Of a stretch of 64,000 nucleotides of DNA, positions 54,043-62,472 are shown in pieces; position 1 is the first letter of the stretch; the number at the start of each line of letters is the position of its first letter. The stretch is from contig NZ_PVZB01000007.1 in the NCBI RefSeq assembly GCF_003002025.1, positions 244,354-308,353 on the forward strand, written 5' to 3'. Origin of the DNA: Paraburkholderia sp. BL25I1N1. Lineage in GTDB: Bacteria; Pseudomonadota; Gammaproteobacteria; Burkholderiales; Burkholderiaceae. The notes beneath the pieces are model-generated. The model searched no databases and had not been told where the DNA came from. It saw nothing but the letters and a program-made list of their open reading frames with translations. The position numbers and the translations under genes are program-made.

Positions 54043-55146
54043 ATGTCCACGATCGTTCTTGCCAACCTTCACAAGCGCTTCGACGACTTCGTCGCGGTAC
54101 GCGACACCAGTCTGACGATCGGCGCCGGGCGCTTTGTCGTATTGCTCGGTCCATCGGGTTGCGGCAAGACCACCACGCTGCGCATGATTGCAGGCCTCGA
54201 GTTGCCGACTTCCGGCCAGATTTTAATAGACGGCGAGGACGTGACGGCGTTGCGCGCGCGTCAGCGGGATATCGCGTTCGTCTTCCAGATGTTCGCGCTA
54301 TATCCCCATATGACGGTGCGCAATAACATCGCTTTCCCGCTGAAAAACGAGCATGCGTCGCGCAAGGAGATCGCGGCACGAGTGGATGCGGCCGCGCACA
54401 TGCTGCGTATCGAGAACATTCTCGATCGCAAAACCGGCGGGCTGTCAGGCGGCGATCGGCAGCGCGTGGCGCTGGGTCGCGCGATCGTGCGTCAGCCGAA
54501 GGCGTTTCTCATGGACGAACCGCTCGGCACGCTCGATGCGGATTTCCGCGAACTGATGTGTCTCGAGCTGCGCAAGCTGCACAACGCGCTGGCCGCCACG
54601 ACGGTCTATGTTACGCACGACCAGAGCGAAGCGATGGCGATGGCTGACGACATCGTCGTGATGAACAAGGGTGAGTTGCTGCAGGCCGGTCCACCGCACG
54701 AGATCTATCACTTTCCGGCGACGGTGTTCGTCGGCAACTTCATCGGCAGTCCGCCGATGAATTTCCTGCCAGTCGATGGCGGCGTGGACGCGGGCCACGA
54801 AGAAGTCCGCCTGCACGGCGCGCGGGTCCCGGTGCCCCACTGCGAAGCCGCCGCTGAACGCGTGCTGCTCGGCATTCGTCCCGAGCATGTGGCGATCGAT
54901 CAACACGGCCCGCTGCGCGGCAAGGTGATTGCCGATGAATACCTCGGTTCGCATCAGGTGCTGGTGGTCGAGACCGCGTTGGGCGTGGTGAGGGTACGGG
55001 TTGGAAAAGACGACGGCCTGCCTGCCGGATCACCGGTGGGTTTGTCGTTTCGCAAGGAGCGCACGCTGCTGTACGACGCGCAGAGCGGCCAGCTGTTGCC
55101 AGGTGCCGCTCACACGATTCCTGCACACGGAGAAGCTCATGGCTGA
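54043..55146 (+). CDS. ABC importer ATPase, MalK/UgpC type (first of two)
   Basis: 367 aa. Walker A GPSGCGKTT, Q-loop FVFQMFALYPHMT, signature LSGGDRQR (second position D where G-[EQ] is usual), Walker B AFLMDEPLGTLDA, H-loop YVTHDQSEAM. C-terminal TOBE-like regulatory domain (HGARVPVPHCEAAAERVLLG, FRKERTLLYDAQSG). Paired with a second, distinct ATPase gene that overlaps by 8 bp. Confidence 0.9.
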   Translation: MSTIVLANLHKRFDDFVAVRDTSLTIGAGRFVVLLGPSGCGKTTTLRMIAGLELPTSGQILIDGEDVTALRARQRDIAFVFQMFALYPHMTVRNNIAFPLKNEHASRKEIAARVDAAAHMLRIENILDRKTGGLSGGDRQRVALGRAIVRQPKAFLMDEPLGTLDADFRELMCLELRKLHNALAATTVYVTHDQSEAMAMADDIVVMNKGELLQAGPPHEIYHFPATVFVGNFIGSPPMNFLPVDGGVDAGHEEVRLHGARVPVPHCEAAAERVLLGIRPEHVAIDQHGPLRGKVIADEYLGSHQVLVVETALGVVRVRVGKDDGLPAGSPVGLSFRKERTLLYDAQSGQLLPGAAHTIPAHGEAHG

Positions 55147-56176
55147 AATCCAGTTGCGCAATGTGTCGAAACGATTTGGCGATATCGTCGCGGTCGACGA
55201 TCTGTCGATCGATGTGATGGACTGCGAGTTCGTGGTGCTGCTCGGTCCGAGCGGCGCAGGCAAGACCACGACGCTGCGTCTGATCGCCGGGCTGGAGCAG
55301 CCGGATGCGGGCGACGTGCTGATCGACGGAGCGATCGCGACCGGCGTGCATCCGTCCGAGCGCGACGTGGCGTTTATCTTCCAGCAATATTCGCTGTACC
55401 CGCATCTGACCGTGTTCGGCAACCTGGCGTTTCCGTTGCGCTCGCCAAGAAGGCGCAGCAGCGAGGCGGACGTGCGTGCGCGCGTTCACGCGGTCGCGGA
55501 GATGCTGCACATGGAATCAAAGCTCGACAACATGGCGACGCATCTGTCCGGCGGCGAAATGCAGCGCGTGGCGATTGGGCGCGCGCTCGTGCGGCAACCC
55601 AAGGTGTTTCTGATGGACGAGCCGCTGTCGTCGCTCGATGCGAAGCTGCGTGAAGAGTTGCGCATCGAGCTCAAGCGCCTGCATCGTACGATCGGCGCGA
55701 CGATCATCTACGTCACGCACGATCAGGTCGAAGCGACCACGCTCGCGGATCGAATCGGCATTCTCGACCATGGGCGTCTCGTGCAGATCGGCACGCCGCG
55801 CGAGGTCTATGGAAATCCGGTGTCGCTGAGCGCCGCGCAGCGGCTCGGCTCTCCGCCCATCAACCTGCTGCCGCCCACGCTGTTCGATTCGGCTCACATG
55901 CCGGCGAGAACGGCGACTGTCGCCATCCGTCCCGAGGATATCGTGCTGCATGACCCTGACGTGGGCGATGCGCGCGGCGCACAGGACGCACTGAATCTGA
56001 CGGTGCTCGAATATTCGCCGCTGCGCCATCTGCTGATTCTCGATCGAGCGGGAACCGCCGTCGTGGCAACGACCATTGCAGAGCGCAATTTTTCGCCGGG
56101 GCAATCGGTCGGCGTGTCGCTGCCGGCGCGCAGCCTTTTATATTTCCGTGCCGACGGCAGGAGGATCCCGACATGA
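55139..56176 (+). CDS. ABC importer ATPase, MalK/UgpC type (second of two)
   Basis: 345 aa from ATG 55139, overlapping the first ATPase gene by 8 bp. Walker A GPSGAGKTT, Q-loop FIFQQYSLYPHLT, signature LSGGEMQR, Walker B VFLMDEPLSSLDA, H-loop YVTHDQVEAT. C-terminal TOBE domain (TATVAIRPEDIVLHDPD). Two different ATPases with two permeases imply an asymmetric importer of the GlpST kind rather than a MalK homodimer. Its stop overlaps dhaL (ATGA). Confidence 0.9.
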   Translation: MAEIQLRNVSKRFGDIVAVDDLSIDVMDCEFVVLLGPSGAGKTTTLRLIAGLEQPDAGDVLIDGAIATGVHPSERDVAFIFQQYSLYPHLTVFGNLAFPLRSPRRRSSEADVRARVHAVAEMLHMESKLDNMATHLSGGEMQRVAIGRALVRQPKVFLMDEPLSSLDAKLREELRIELKRLHRTIGATIIYVTHDQVEATTLADRIGILDHGRLVQIGTPREVYGNPVSLSAAQRLGSPPINLLPPTLFDSAHMPARTATVAIRPEDIVLHDPDVGDARGAQDALNLTVLEYSPLRHLLILDRAGTAVVATTIAERNFSPGQSVGVSLPARSLLYFRADGRRIPT

Positions 56177-56805
56177 ACGGCAAAACGGTCATGGCGTGCA
56201 TCGACTCTGCCTATGCGGCGTTGAAGGAGCATACCGACGAGATCGCGTCACTCGACCAGCAGATCGGCGATGGCGATCACATCTTCAATCTGCTGCGCGG
56301 CATGGACGCCCTGCTTGCGGTGCGCGCGGAGATCGAGGCCGAAGCTTTCGGCCCCGCGCTGGACATCGCGGCGTCCAAGGTGCTGTCGACGGTGGGCGGA
56401 TCGTCCGGGCCTTTATTCTTCTCGTTGCTCAACGGCATGGCGAAAGCGTCCGCGATCAATGCAATGGATGTGGCCGGCTTCGCCCACATCTTCGCGGCGG
56501 GTGTCGAGGCCGTCGGGCAACGCGGCAAGACCGGCCTCGGCAGCAAGACCATGATGGACGTGTTGATTCCGGTTGCGAAGCGCTTCGAGGAACTGGCCGC
56601 GGAAAGCGCCGCGGCGCGCGTGGTGCTCGACACGCTGCCGCAGATCGCCGAGGAAAACATGCTGGCGACCCGCGACATGCTGGCGACCAAGGGACGGGCG
56701 TCGTTTCTCGGCGAGCGTTCGCGCGGACATATCGATCCCGGCGCACGCTCCAGCCAGATCATGATTGCTTCGGTATGCGCGCGGCTTGCGCAAGACAAGG
56801 GATAA
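56173..56805 (+). CDS. dhaL: Dihydroxyacetone kinase subunit L (ADP/phosphoryl-binding)
   Basis: 210 aa. The Mg-nucleotide site is IGDGDHIFNLLRGMD (Asp and His ligands), with VGGSSGPLFFSLLNGMA and GRASFLGERSRGHIDPGA: the DhaL landmarks. In E. coli the bound ADP is rephosphorylated by DhaM; in other lineages ATP is used. No DhaM is encoded in the window, so the phosphate source is unclear. ATGA overlap with the ATPase gene. Confidence 0.92.
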   Translation: MNGKTVMACIDSAYAALKEHTDEIASLDQQIGDGDHIFNLLRGMDALLAVRAEIEAEAFGPALDIAASKVLSTVGGSSGPLFFSLLNGMAKASAINAMDVAGFAHIFAAGVEAVGQRGKTGLGSKTMMDVLIPVAKRFEELAAESAAARVVLDTLPQIAEENMLATRDMLATKGRASFLGERSRGHIDPGARSSQIMIASVCARLAQDKG

Positions 56806-56819
56806 AGGAGCGGGAGATC

Positions 56820-57809
56820 ATGAAGAAATTCATCAATCACGTGGACGACTTTCTCGCCGAGAGTCTGGCGGGATTCGCCGCAGCCCATGCCGATCTGATC
56901 GTGCTCAATCGGGAACCGGTGTTCGTGCGGCGCAAGCACCTGAAGCCTGGCAAGGTTGCGCTGATATCGGGCGGCGGCTCGGGGCACGAACCGCTTCATT
57001 CAGGGTTTGTCGGCTATGGCATGCTCGACGCCGCTTGCCCCGGCCAGATCTTCACGTCGCCGACGCCGGACCAGATGATGGCCGCCGCCAAGGCCGTCGA
57101 TACCGGTGCGGGCGTGCTCTTCATCGTGAAGAACTACTCAGGCGATCTGATGAACTTCGAAATGGCGTCGGAGATGTCCGAGGCGCCGAATGCGATGGTC
57201 CTCATCAATGATGACGTCGCGGTGGAAAACTCCAGCTATACGACCGGACGGCGCGGCGTTGCGGGCGCGGTGATCGTCGAGAAGCTGGTGGGCAGCCTGG
57301 CTGAAAGCGGGGCGAACCTCGACGAATGCAAGATGTTTGGCGACCGGGTCAACAAGCATACGGCTTCGATGGGTGTTGCTTTCTCCAGTTGCACGGTGCC
57401 GGCAGCCGGCACGCGGACCTTCAAGATCGGCGACGATGAGATCGAAGTCGGCGTCGGCATTCATGGCGAACCGGGCAGGCGGCGCGCGAAATTTGCGTCG
57501 GCCGATACGATTGCGGGGGAGCTGCTAACGGCTATCGTCGACGACCTCAAGCCGCCTGCGGGGGCCGGCTTGCTGGTGCTCGTGAACGGCCTTGGCGGTA
57601 CGCCGCTTGGCGAGCTTTATCTGCTCTTCAACTCAACGCGCGTCTGGCTTGAAAAGCGCGATCTGAAAATTGCGCGCGTGCAGGTGGGCGCGCTGACCAC
57701 TTCACTCGAGATGGCAGGCGCTTCGATCACACTGTGCATGCTCGACGAAGAGATGACGAAGCATTGGGACAGCGCGGTGCACACGCCGGCGCTAAGGTGG
57801 GGTGTATAG
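56820..57809 (+). CDS. dhaK: Dihydroxyacetone kinase subunit K (substrate-binding)
   Basis: 329 aa from ATG 56820 (GGGAG upstream). VALISGGGSGHEPLHSGFVG and the substrate-linking His215 in GVGIHGEPGRRR (which forms a hemiaminal bond with dihydroxyacetone in the E. coli protein at His218) are present. The last gene of the operon, 14 bp after dhaL. With the importer, it indicates uptake and phosphorylation of dihydroxyacetone or a related ketose/polyol product. Confidence 0.93.
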   Translation: MKKFINHVDDFLAESLAGFAAAHADLIVLNREPVFVRRKHLKPGKVALISGGGSGHEPLHSGFVGYGMLDAACPGQIFTSPTPDQMMAAAKAVDTGAGVLFIVKNYSGDLMNFEMASEMSEAPNAMVLINDDVAVENSSYTTGRRGVAGAVIVEKLVGSLAESGANLDECKMFGDRVNKHTASMGVAFSSCTVPAAGTRTFKIGDDEIEVGVGIHGEPGRRRAKFASADTIAGELLTAIVDDLKPPAGAGLLVLVNGLGGTPLGELYLLFNSTRVWLEKRDLKIARVQVGALTTSLEMAGASITLCMLDEEMTKHWDSAVHTPALRWGV

Positions 57810-57822
57810 CACCAGGGCAACG

Positions 57823-58761
57823 TCATTCTGTACGCGGCACTTTGGCCTGGCTTGCCTGGCGGGTCTTCACATGATCGATGAAGGCGCGCAGCTTCGGCAT
57901 GACTTGCCGGCGGCTTGGGTAGTACAGAAACACGCCCGGTATCACCGGCGCTAACGGCTTCAGGACTTCTATGAGTTTTCCGGTCCGCAGTCCTTCGGCG
58001 ACCATCGGCTCAGGTAACTGGGCAAGACCCATACCTTCCATTGCCGCACCCAGCATGGTGGGAAAATCATGGGCGATGAAAGGGCCGCTTACGGCGATCT
58101 CGATCGCGTTGCCGCCGTTGTTGAATGACCATAGCGCGAGCGCGCCGCTGGATTTGCGCCATCGCAAGCACGCGTGTTGCCGCAGATCGTCTGTGCGCTC
58201 AGGCCGGCGGCGCCCTGCGAAGTAGGCCGGGGTGCCGACGACGACGAAACGAAGCGGTGGCGTCAACGGCACCGCGACCATGTCGGCGTCGACGAACTGA
58301 CCCAGCCGGATACCGGCGTCGAACCCTTCAGTCGCAAGGTCGATCAGGTGGTTGCTTGCGGCGATCTCCACTTCGACCTCGGGATAAGCCTGGTGGAACG
58401 ATGCAATCAGGGGATCCAGCAGGAGTGGCACTACCGCGCGCGGCACTGAAAGACGCAATAGCCCGCTGGGCCGCTGGCCGAGACCGCGCGCAACGTCGCT
58501 GGCGGCGACGAGCTCCTCGAAGGCAGGCTTTGCGCGCGAAAGAAACTGTTCGCCGGCTTCGGTCAGGCCCACGCTACGCGTGGTGCGTATGAAGAGCGTT
58601 GCGCCAATGCGCTCTTCCAGCACACGCACCGCCTGGCTGATCGCCGAAGGCGTCACGCCGAGTTCCGCGGCTGCCCTGCGAAAACTGCGATGCCGGGCAA
58701 CGCACAGGAACGCCTCAACGCCATCGAGCGCGCCCTGTCTGACTGTGAAGGTCTGCTTCAT
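57823..58761 (-). CDS. LysR-family transcriptional regulator
   Basis: 312 aa. HTH at residues 20-45 (SFRRAAAELGVTPSAISQAV) and a LysR substrate domain with SGLLRLSVPRAVVPLLLDPL and GIRLGQFVDADMVAVPL, the CrgA/AphB-like group that represses or activates oxidoreductase and efflux genes. Its 3' end is 13 bp from dhaK's stop (convergent). It is divergent from the methyltransferase gene at 58893, the likely target. Confidence 0.9.
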   Translation of the reverse strand: MKQTFTVRQGALDGVEAFLCVARHRSFRRAAAELGVTPSAISQAVRVLEERIGATLFIRTTRSVGLTEAGEQFLSRAKPAFEELVAASDVARGLGQRPSGLLRLSVPRAVVPLLLDPLIASFHQAYPEVEVEIAASNHLIDLATEGFDAGIRLGQFVDADMVAVPLTPPLRFVVVGTPAYFAGRRRPERTDDLRQHACLRWRKSSGALALWSFNNGGNAIEIAVSGPFIAHDFPTMLGAAMEGMGLAQLPEPMVAEGLRTGKLIEVLKPLAPVIPGVFLYYPSRRQVMPKLRAFIDHVKTRQASQAKVPRTE

Positions 58762-58892
58762 AACCCGTCAACATTGTGATGAATAGTCGCTCGCGAGAGA
58801 CGATGGTACACCTATGCCTGTGGACGAGGAGTCGCGCCGATGTCGGCGCGCAAGCCCTGAACCATCCGCCAGGACCGTGGAGGAACCTTGCA

Positions 58893-59744
58893 ATGAACGA
58901 TGCACTTGACGACGTGCGCGATCACTATCGTGCGACCGGACTGACCGAGCGGCTGAAGAGCGCGCTCACGGTTTTTGGACCGGAGAATGAGCCGCTCACA
59001 CCCCGGCAACTGGGCACCCTCGACCAGTTTCACACCCGTGGGCTTGCTGCCACGGCCGAGCTTGCCGGATTGGCCGGAATCACCGCTGACATGTCGGTGC
59101 TGGACGTCGGTTCGGGTGTCGGCGGCCCGGCCCGTTTTCTGGCTGCAACCTATGGCTGTAAGGTGACAGGTATCGACCTCAGCGAGCCGTTCGTGGATGC
59201 CGCGCGCTATCTCACCCAGCGCACGGGGCAGAGCGAACAGGTGTCGTTCCGTGCCGCCAGCGCGCTGGAAATGCCGTTCGCCGACGGCCATTTCGACGCC
59301 GTGTTTCTGCAGCACGTGGCAATGAACATCGCCGAGCGCACTCGGCTTTACCGGGAAATCCAACGCGTGCTGAAGCCGGGCGGCAGGTTTGCGACGTTCG
59401 ACGTCGTCGCAAACGGCGGCGAACCGCACTATCCCGTTCCCTGGGCGCGGACGCCGACAACGAGCTTTCTGCTCACGGCCGATGCGACGCACGCGGCGAT
59501 CGAACAGGCAGGTTTCCGCACGCTGGTATCGCAAGACGACACCGAGACCGCAAAGGCCTGGTTTGCGCAGATGCGTGTGTCGGGACCGCCGCCCTCGCCC
59601 AATCTCGGCGTGGTGATGGGGCCGGACTTCGCCCAGCTCGCGACCAACTTGGGCCGAAATCTCCTGGAAGGCAGACTCGGCATATTGGCCGCAGTGTTCG
59701 AAAACGATTCCCCGAAGGCTGGAAATCACCTGGAGAACCGCTGA
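58893..59744 (+). CDS. SAM-dependent methyltransferase (UbiE/arsM-like)
   Basis: 283 aa from ATG 58893 (GGAGGAACC upstream). Class I fold: MSVLDVGSGVGGPARFLAAT (motif I), GCKVTGIDLSEPFVDAARYL (post I), FAAFDAVFL-like here HFDAVFLQHVAMNIA, VLKPGGRFATFDVV (post III). Substrate undetermined; sequence resembles sarcosine/dimethylglycine and phytol-type methyltransferases. Translationally coupled (TGATG) to the membrane protein gene that follows. Confidence 0.88.
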   Translation: MNDALDDVRDHYRATGLTERLKSALTVFGPENEPLTPRQLGTLDQFHTRGLAATAELAGLAGITADMSVLDVGSGVGGPARFLAATYGCKVTGIDLSEPFVDAARYLTQRTGQSEQVSFRAASALEMPFADGHFDAVFLQHVAMNIAERTRLYREIQRVLKPGGRFATFDVVANGGEPHYPVPWARTPTTSFLLTADATHAAIEQAGFRTLVSQDDTETAKAWFAQMRVSGPPPSPNLGVVMGPDFAQLATNLGRNLLEGRLGILAAVFENDSPKAGNHLENR

Positions 59745-60574
59745 TGACCGCCGTCCCCGTCGCCGTTGAAATCGTCCCGCGCAGGCCCGCGTGGCGCAGC
59801 CTGCTTTGGCTCATCCCGTTGGTGGCGCTGTGGATCGTGTTGATCTATTGGCAGCCGATTATCCCGACCAGCGGCGTTCCGACCACAGCTCATCAGTTGA
59901 CGGCCCATGGGCTGATCGCGGTGGGTTTGTGGCTCGGCCTCGAAAGCACGGATCTCACGCCGGGCGAACGTCGTACGACCTGGCTGGCGGTCATGATCCC
60001 AGACACGCTTTGGTTTGCTGTTGCCTGGAGCGCGGCGATCAATGGCGCCTTCCGCACAGGTGCCTCACCCTTGCCGTTGTTGCCGTTGGCGATCTTCATG
60101 CCGGTGATGATCGGCGCGCCGGTGCTGCTGTTGTCGAAGCGGATGGGGCGGGTGCTCGACGCGATGCCGGCGAGCTGGCTTGTCGCTCTTCAGCTTTACC
60201 GGGTATTCGGCAGTTGGGCGCTCGCCGCCTGGCTGCATGGGCAGCTGCCGGCCGTGTTCGCGTTGCCGGCGGGAATTGGCGATGTGTTGACCGGCCTGTT
60301 CGCCGTGCCGGTCGCAATCGCGGCAGCGAGCGGTGCGGCTCAAGGGCGGAAGGCGGCGATCGCCTGGAACATCTTTGGCCTCGCGGACTTCGCCGTCGCG
60401 ATTACGTTGGGGATGATCACCTCGCCCGGCCCGTTCCAGTTGATCGTTCCGAGCGTGCCGAGCATCGGCGCCGGCGCTTATCCCGATGCGCTGACTCCTG
60501 CGTTCGTGGTGCCAGGGTCGATCCTGCTGCACGCGCTGTCGCTGCGCCAGCTGATCCGGCGACGCGCCGGCTGA
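59744..60574 (+). CDS. Integral membrane protein, unknown function
   Basis: 276 aa, seven or eight membrane segments, start ATG 59744 sharing a base with the stop of the methyltransferase. Notable stretches: LLWLIPLVALWIVLIYWQPI and LPAGIGDVLTGLFAVPVAIA. No family recognised. Operon position with a methyltransferase and another membrane protein hints at a small modification or resistance unit under the divergent LysR. Confidence 0.72.
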   Translation: MTAVPVAVEIVPRRPAWRSLLWLIPLVALWIVLIYWQPIIPTSGVPTTAHQLTAHGLIAVGLWLGLESTDLTPGERRTTWLAVMIPDTLWFAVAWSAAINGAFRTGASPLPLLPLAIFMPVMIGAPVLLLSKRMGRVLDAMPASWLVALQLYRVFGSWALAAWLHGQLPAVFALPAGIGDVLTGLFAVPVAIAAASGAAQGRKAAIAWNIFGLADFAVAITLGMITSPGPFQLIVPSVPSIGAGAYPDALTPAFVVPGSILLHALSLRQLIRRRAG

Positions 60575-60623
60575 TCCTCATCATGGCCTTTAATGCGCCA
60601 GACAACATCTGTCAGGAGGCAAC

Positions 60624-61133
60624 ATGTCACCGGAAATTGTCTTTCAATTGCAGCTCGTGCTGGGATATGTCGCGTGGCTGCTTGTCTTCCGCGCATACGT
60701 CTGGCCGAGGCTAAGGCCGATGGACCCATTTGAAGCGCAACGCGCCATCGCCACGTTGCACAGCTTCCGTTTCTTCGGGCTGGTCTTTATTCTGCCGGGT
60801 GTGGTCAGTCCCGATCTGCCTGCCGGCTTCGCAGCGTTCGCCGCATACGGTGACTTCGCAACCGGCGTTCTGGCGATGCTGGCACTACTCACAGCACGGG
60901 TACGCCCACTGTTCTGGTTGTTCGTCGTAGCCTTCAATCTTGTGGGGGCGACCGACCTCATCGTCGACTACTATCACGCTATCCAGTCCGATCTTCCCGC
61001 GCGCGCGGGGGAGTTGGGCGCTACGTACGCGATTCCAATCATCTACGTGCCGGTGCTGATGATTACGCATGTTTTAGCCTTCTTTTTGCTACTGCGCCGT
61101 GCGCCCACCTGGCGGCGTCACGCGATCTGCTGA
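60624..61133 (+). CDS. Integral membrane protein, unknown function
   Basis: 169 aa, four or five membrane segments. AGGAGGCAAC before the ATG. Landmarks: LHSFRFFGLVFILPGVVSPD and AYGDFATGVLAMLALLTARV, similar in character to the preceding membrane protein (both with a Gly-Asp in a helix), so they may be partners. Its 3' end overlaps the convergent NTF2-like gene by 16 bp. Confidence 0.75.
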   Translation: MSPEIVFQLQLVLGYVAWLLVFRAYVWPRLRPMDPFEAQRAIATLHSFRFFGLVFILPGVVSPDLPAGFAAFAAYGDFATGVLAMLALLTARVRPLFWLFVVAFNLVGATDLIVDYYHAIQSDLPARAGELGATYAIPIIYVPVLMITHVLAFFLLLRRAPTWRRHAIC

Positions 61134-61501
61134 ACCCAGCGACTCCGCCAAGCCGGCGCCTCGAACGGATCCGAAAAATACTGGGTCTCGTGAATGACCT
61201 TGTCGTCACAAAACTCCATGATGCTTACCGTGTAGGCCGCCCGCCCCTGGTAATTGATGGTGTACTCCGTGACCCAGAGATTGCCTTCACCCTGGATTCG
61301 CCTGACATTGAAACCGGATGGCTTCTCCGGATGATGACTCCGCAGTGCCTGCAAATTGCTTCGCCCAATGATCCGTTCCCCTGATTGGGGATAGTCGCAG
61401 ATGGCATCATCATGGTAAATAGCGTGTTCCGCGTCGAGATCGCCGACCGCCGACGCTTGCCAGTGCGCATTCAATGCTTCACGTATTCTGTCTTCCTGCA
61501 T
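61118..61501 (-). CDS. SnoaL/NTF2-fold protein
   Basis: 127 aa with GGAGG before the ATG. The fold pattern: LNAHWQASAVGDLDAEHAIY, then HDDAICDYPQSGERIIGRSN, then strands ending VIHETQYFSDPFEAPAWRSR. Stand-alone SnoaL-like proteins are of varied and mostly unknown function. It is 29 bp after the aldo/keto reductase gene in transcription order, so probably co-transcribed. Confidence 0.85.
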   Translation of the reverse strand: MQEDRIREALNAHWQASAVGDLDAEHAIYHDDAICDYPQSGERIIGRSNLQALRSHHPEKPSGFNVRRIQGEGNLWVTEYTINYQGRAAYTVSIMEFCDDKVIHETQYFSDPFEAPAWRSRWVQQIA

Positions 61502-61530
61502 GGCGTGCCTCCAATACCGTTCAGGTCTAT

Positions 61531-62472
61531 CTATTGCGGACGCCGCGGAATAAACCCGGGGCTGCCTGTCTTGACGACTTCGTTGTACCTCTGCCTCGTC
61601 TCGATCCGGTTGATCTCGTCGAATGCCTCTGCCGGAAGCGCGGAGACGTCGATATTCTCGCGCGCGCGGGCCGCCGTCCTGGGCGTGGTAAGCAAGGCTC
61701 CGCCACGCTGTATCGCCCAGGCAAGCAGTACTTGTGCCGATGTCTTTCCAGTTCGTTCGGCAATCCGCACGATGACCGGATCTTCGAGCGGCCCCGGCCT
61801 GATTCCATGACCCAATGGCGCAAAGGCCAGAAACACGATTCCTTTCTCCTTGCAGAACTCCAGGAGCTCCGTTTCCGGAAGATACGGATGTGCTTCGACC
61901 TGCACCACCGCCGGCTTGATTCGCGCCGATTCATAGAGAGGCCGCAACTCGTCAAGGCCAATGTCGGACAATCCGATAGCCCGGCATCTTCCACCGTCGA
62001 CGAGATCCTCCATCGCCTTCCACGTGTCTCGCAAAGTCACGCCCTTATCGTAGATGACGTCACCGTTTTCGTCGCGCGGATCCTGTTCGTCGCCCGCCTG
62101 AAACGCGAACGGTGTATGGATCAGATAGAGATCGAGATAGTCGAGTCCGAGTCTTTCAAGGCTTGCATCGAACGCCGGTTCGACGCGTTCGGGCCGATGA
62201 TTCGAATTCCATAGTTTCGTCGTCACAAAGATGTCTTCGCGCGCGATCCCTCCCGCAGCAAGCCCTGTCCGCAGAGCGTCGCCCACTTCGCGCTCGTTTC
62301 GATATCGCTCGGCACAATCGAAGTGTCGATAGCCGGCTTCCAGCGCGGCTGCGGTAGCACTGATCGTCGTAGCTGCATCGGGAATCAGGGTGCCGAATCC
62401 GAGCGCGGGCATGCGGCCGCCTCCGTGATTAAGCGCTAACGTTCTGCTCCGGAAATCGGAAGACTCACTCAT
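61531..62472 (-). CDS. Aldo/keto reductase
   Basis: 313 aa with GAGG before ATG. The TIM-barrel reductase tetrad is visible: Asp and Tyr in HFDCAERYRNE, Lys in VTTKLWNSNH, His in YLIHTPFAF. NADPH-site helix ARARENIDVSALPAEAFDEI at the end. It reduces aldehydes or ketones with NADPH; substrate not determined. Forms a unit with the downstream SnoaL-like gene. Confidence 0.92.
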   Translation of the reverse strand: MSESSDFRSRTLALNHGGGRMPALGFGTLIPDAATTISATAAALEAGYRHFDCAERYRNEREVGDALRTGLAAGGIAREDIFVTTKLWNSNHRPERVEPAFDASLERLGLDYLDLYLIHTPFAFQAGDEQDPRDENGDVIYDKGVTLRDTWKAMEDLVDGGRCRAIGLSDIGLDELRPLYESARIKPAVVQVEAHPYLPETELLEFCKEKGIVFLAFAPLGHGIRPGPLEDPVIVRIAERTGKTSAQVLLAWAIQRGGALLTTPRTAARARENIDVSALPAEAFDEINRIETRQRYNEVVKTGSPGFIPRRPQ

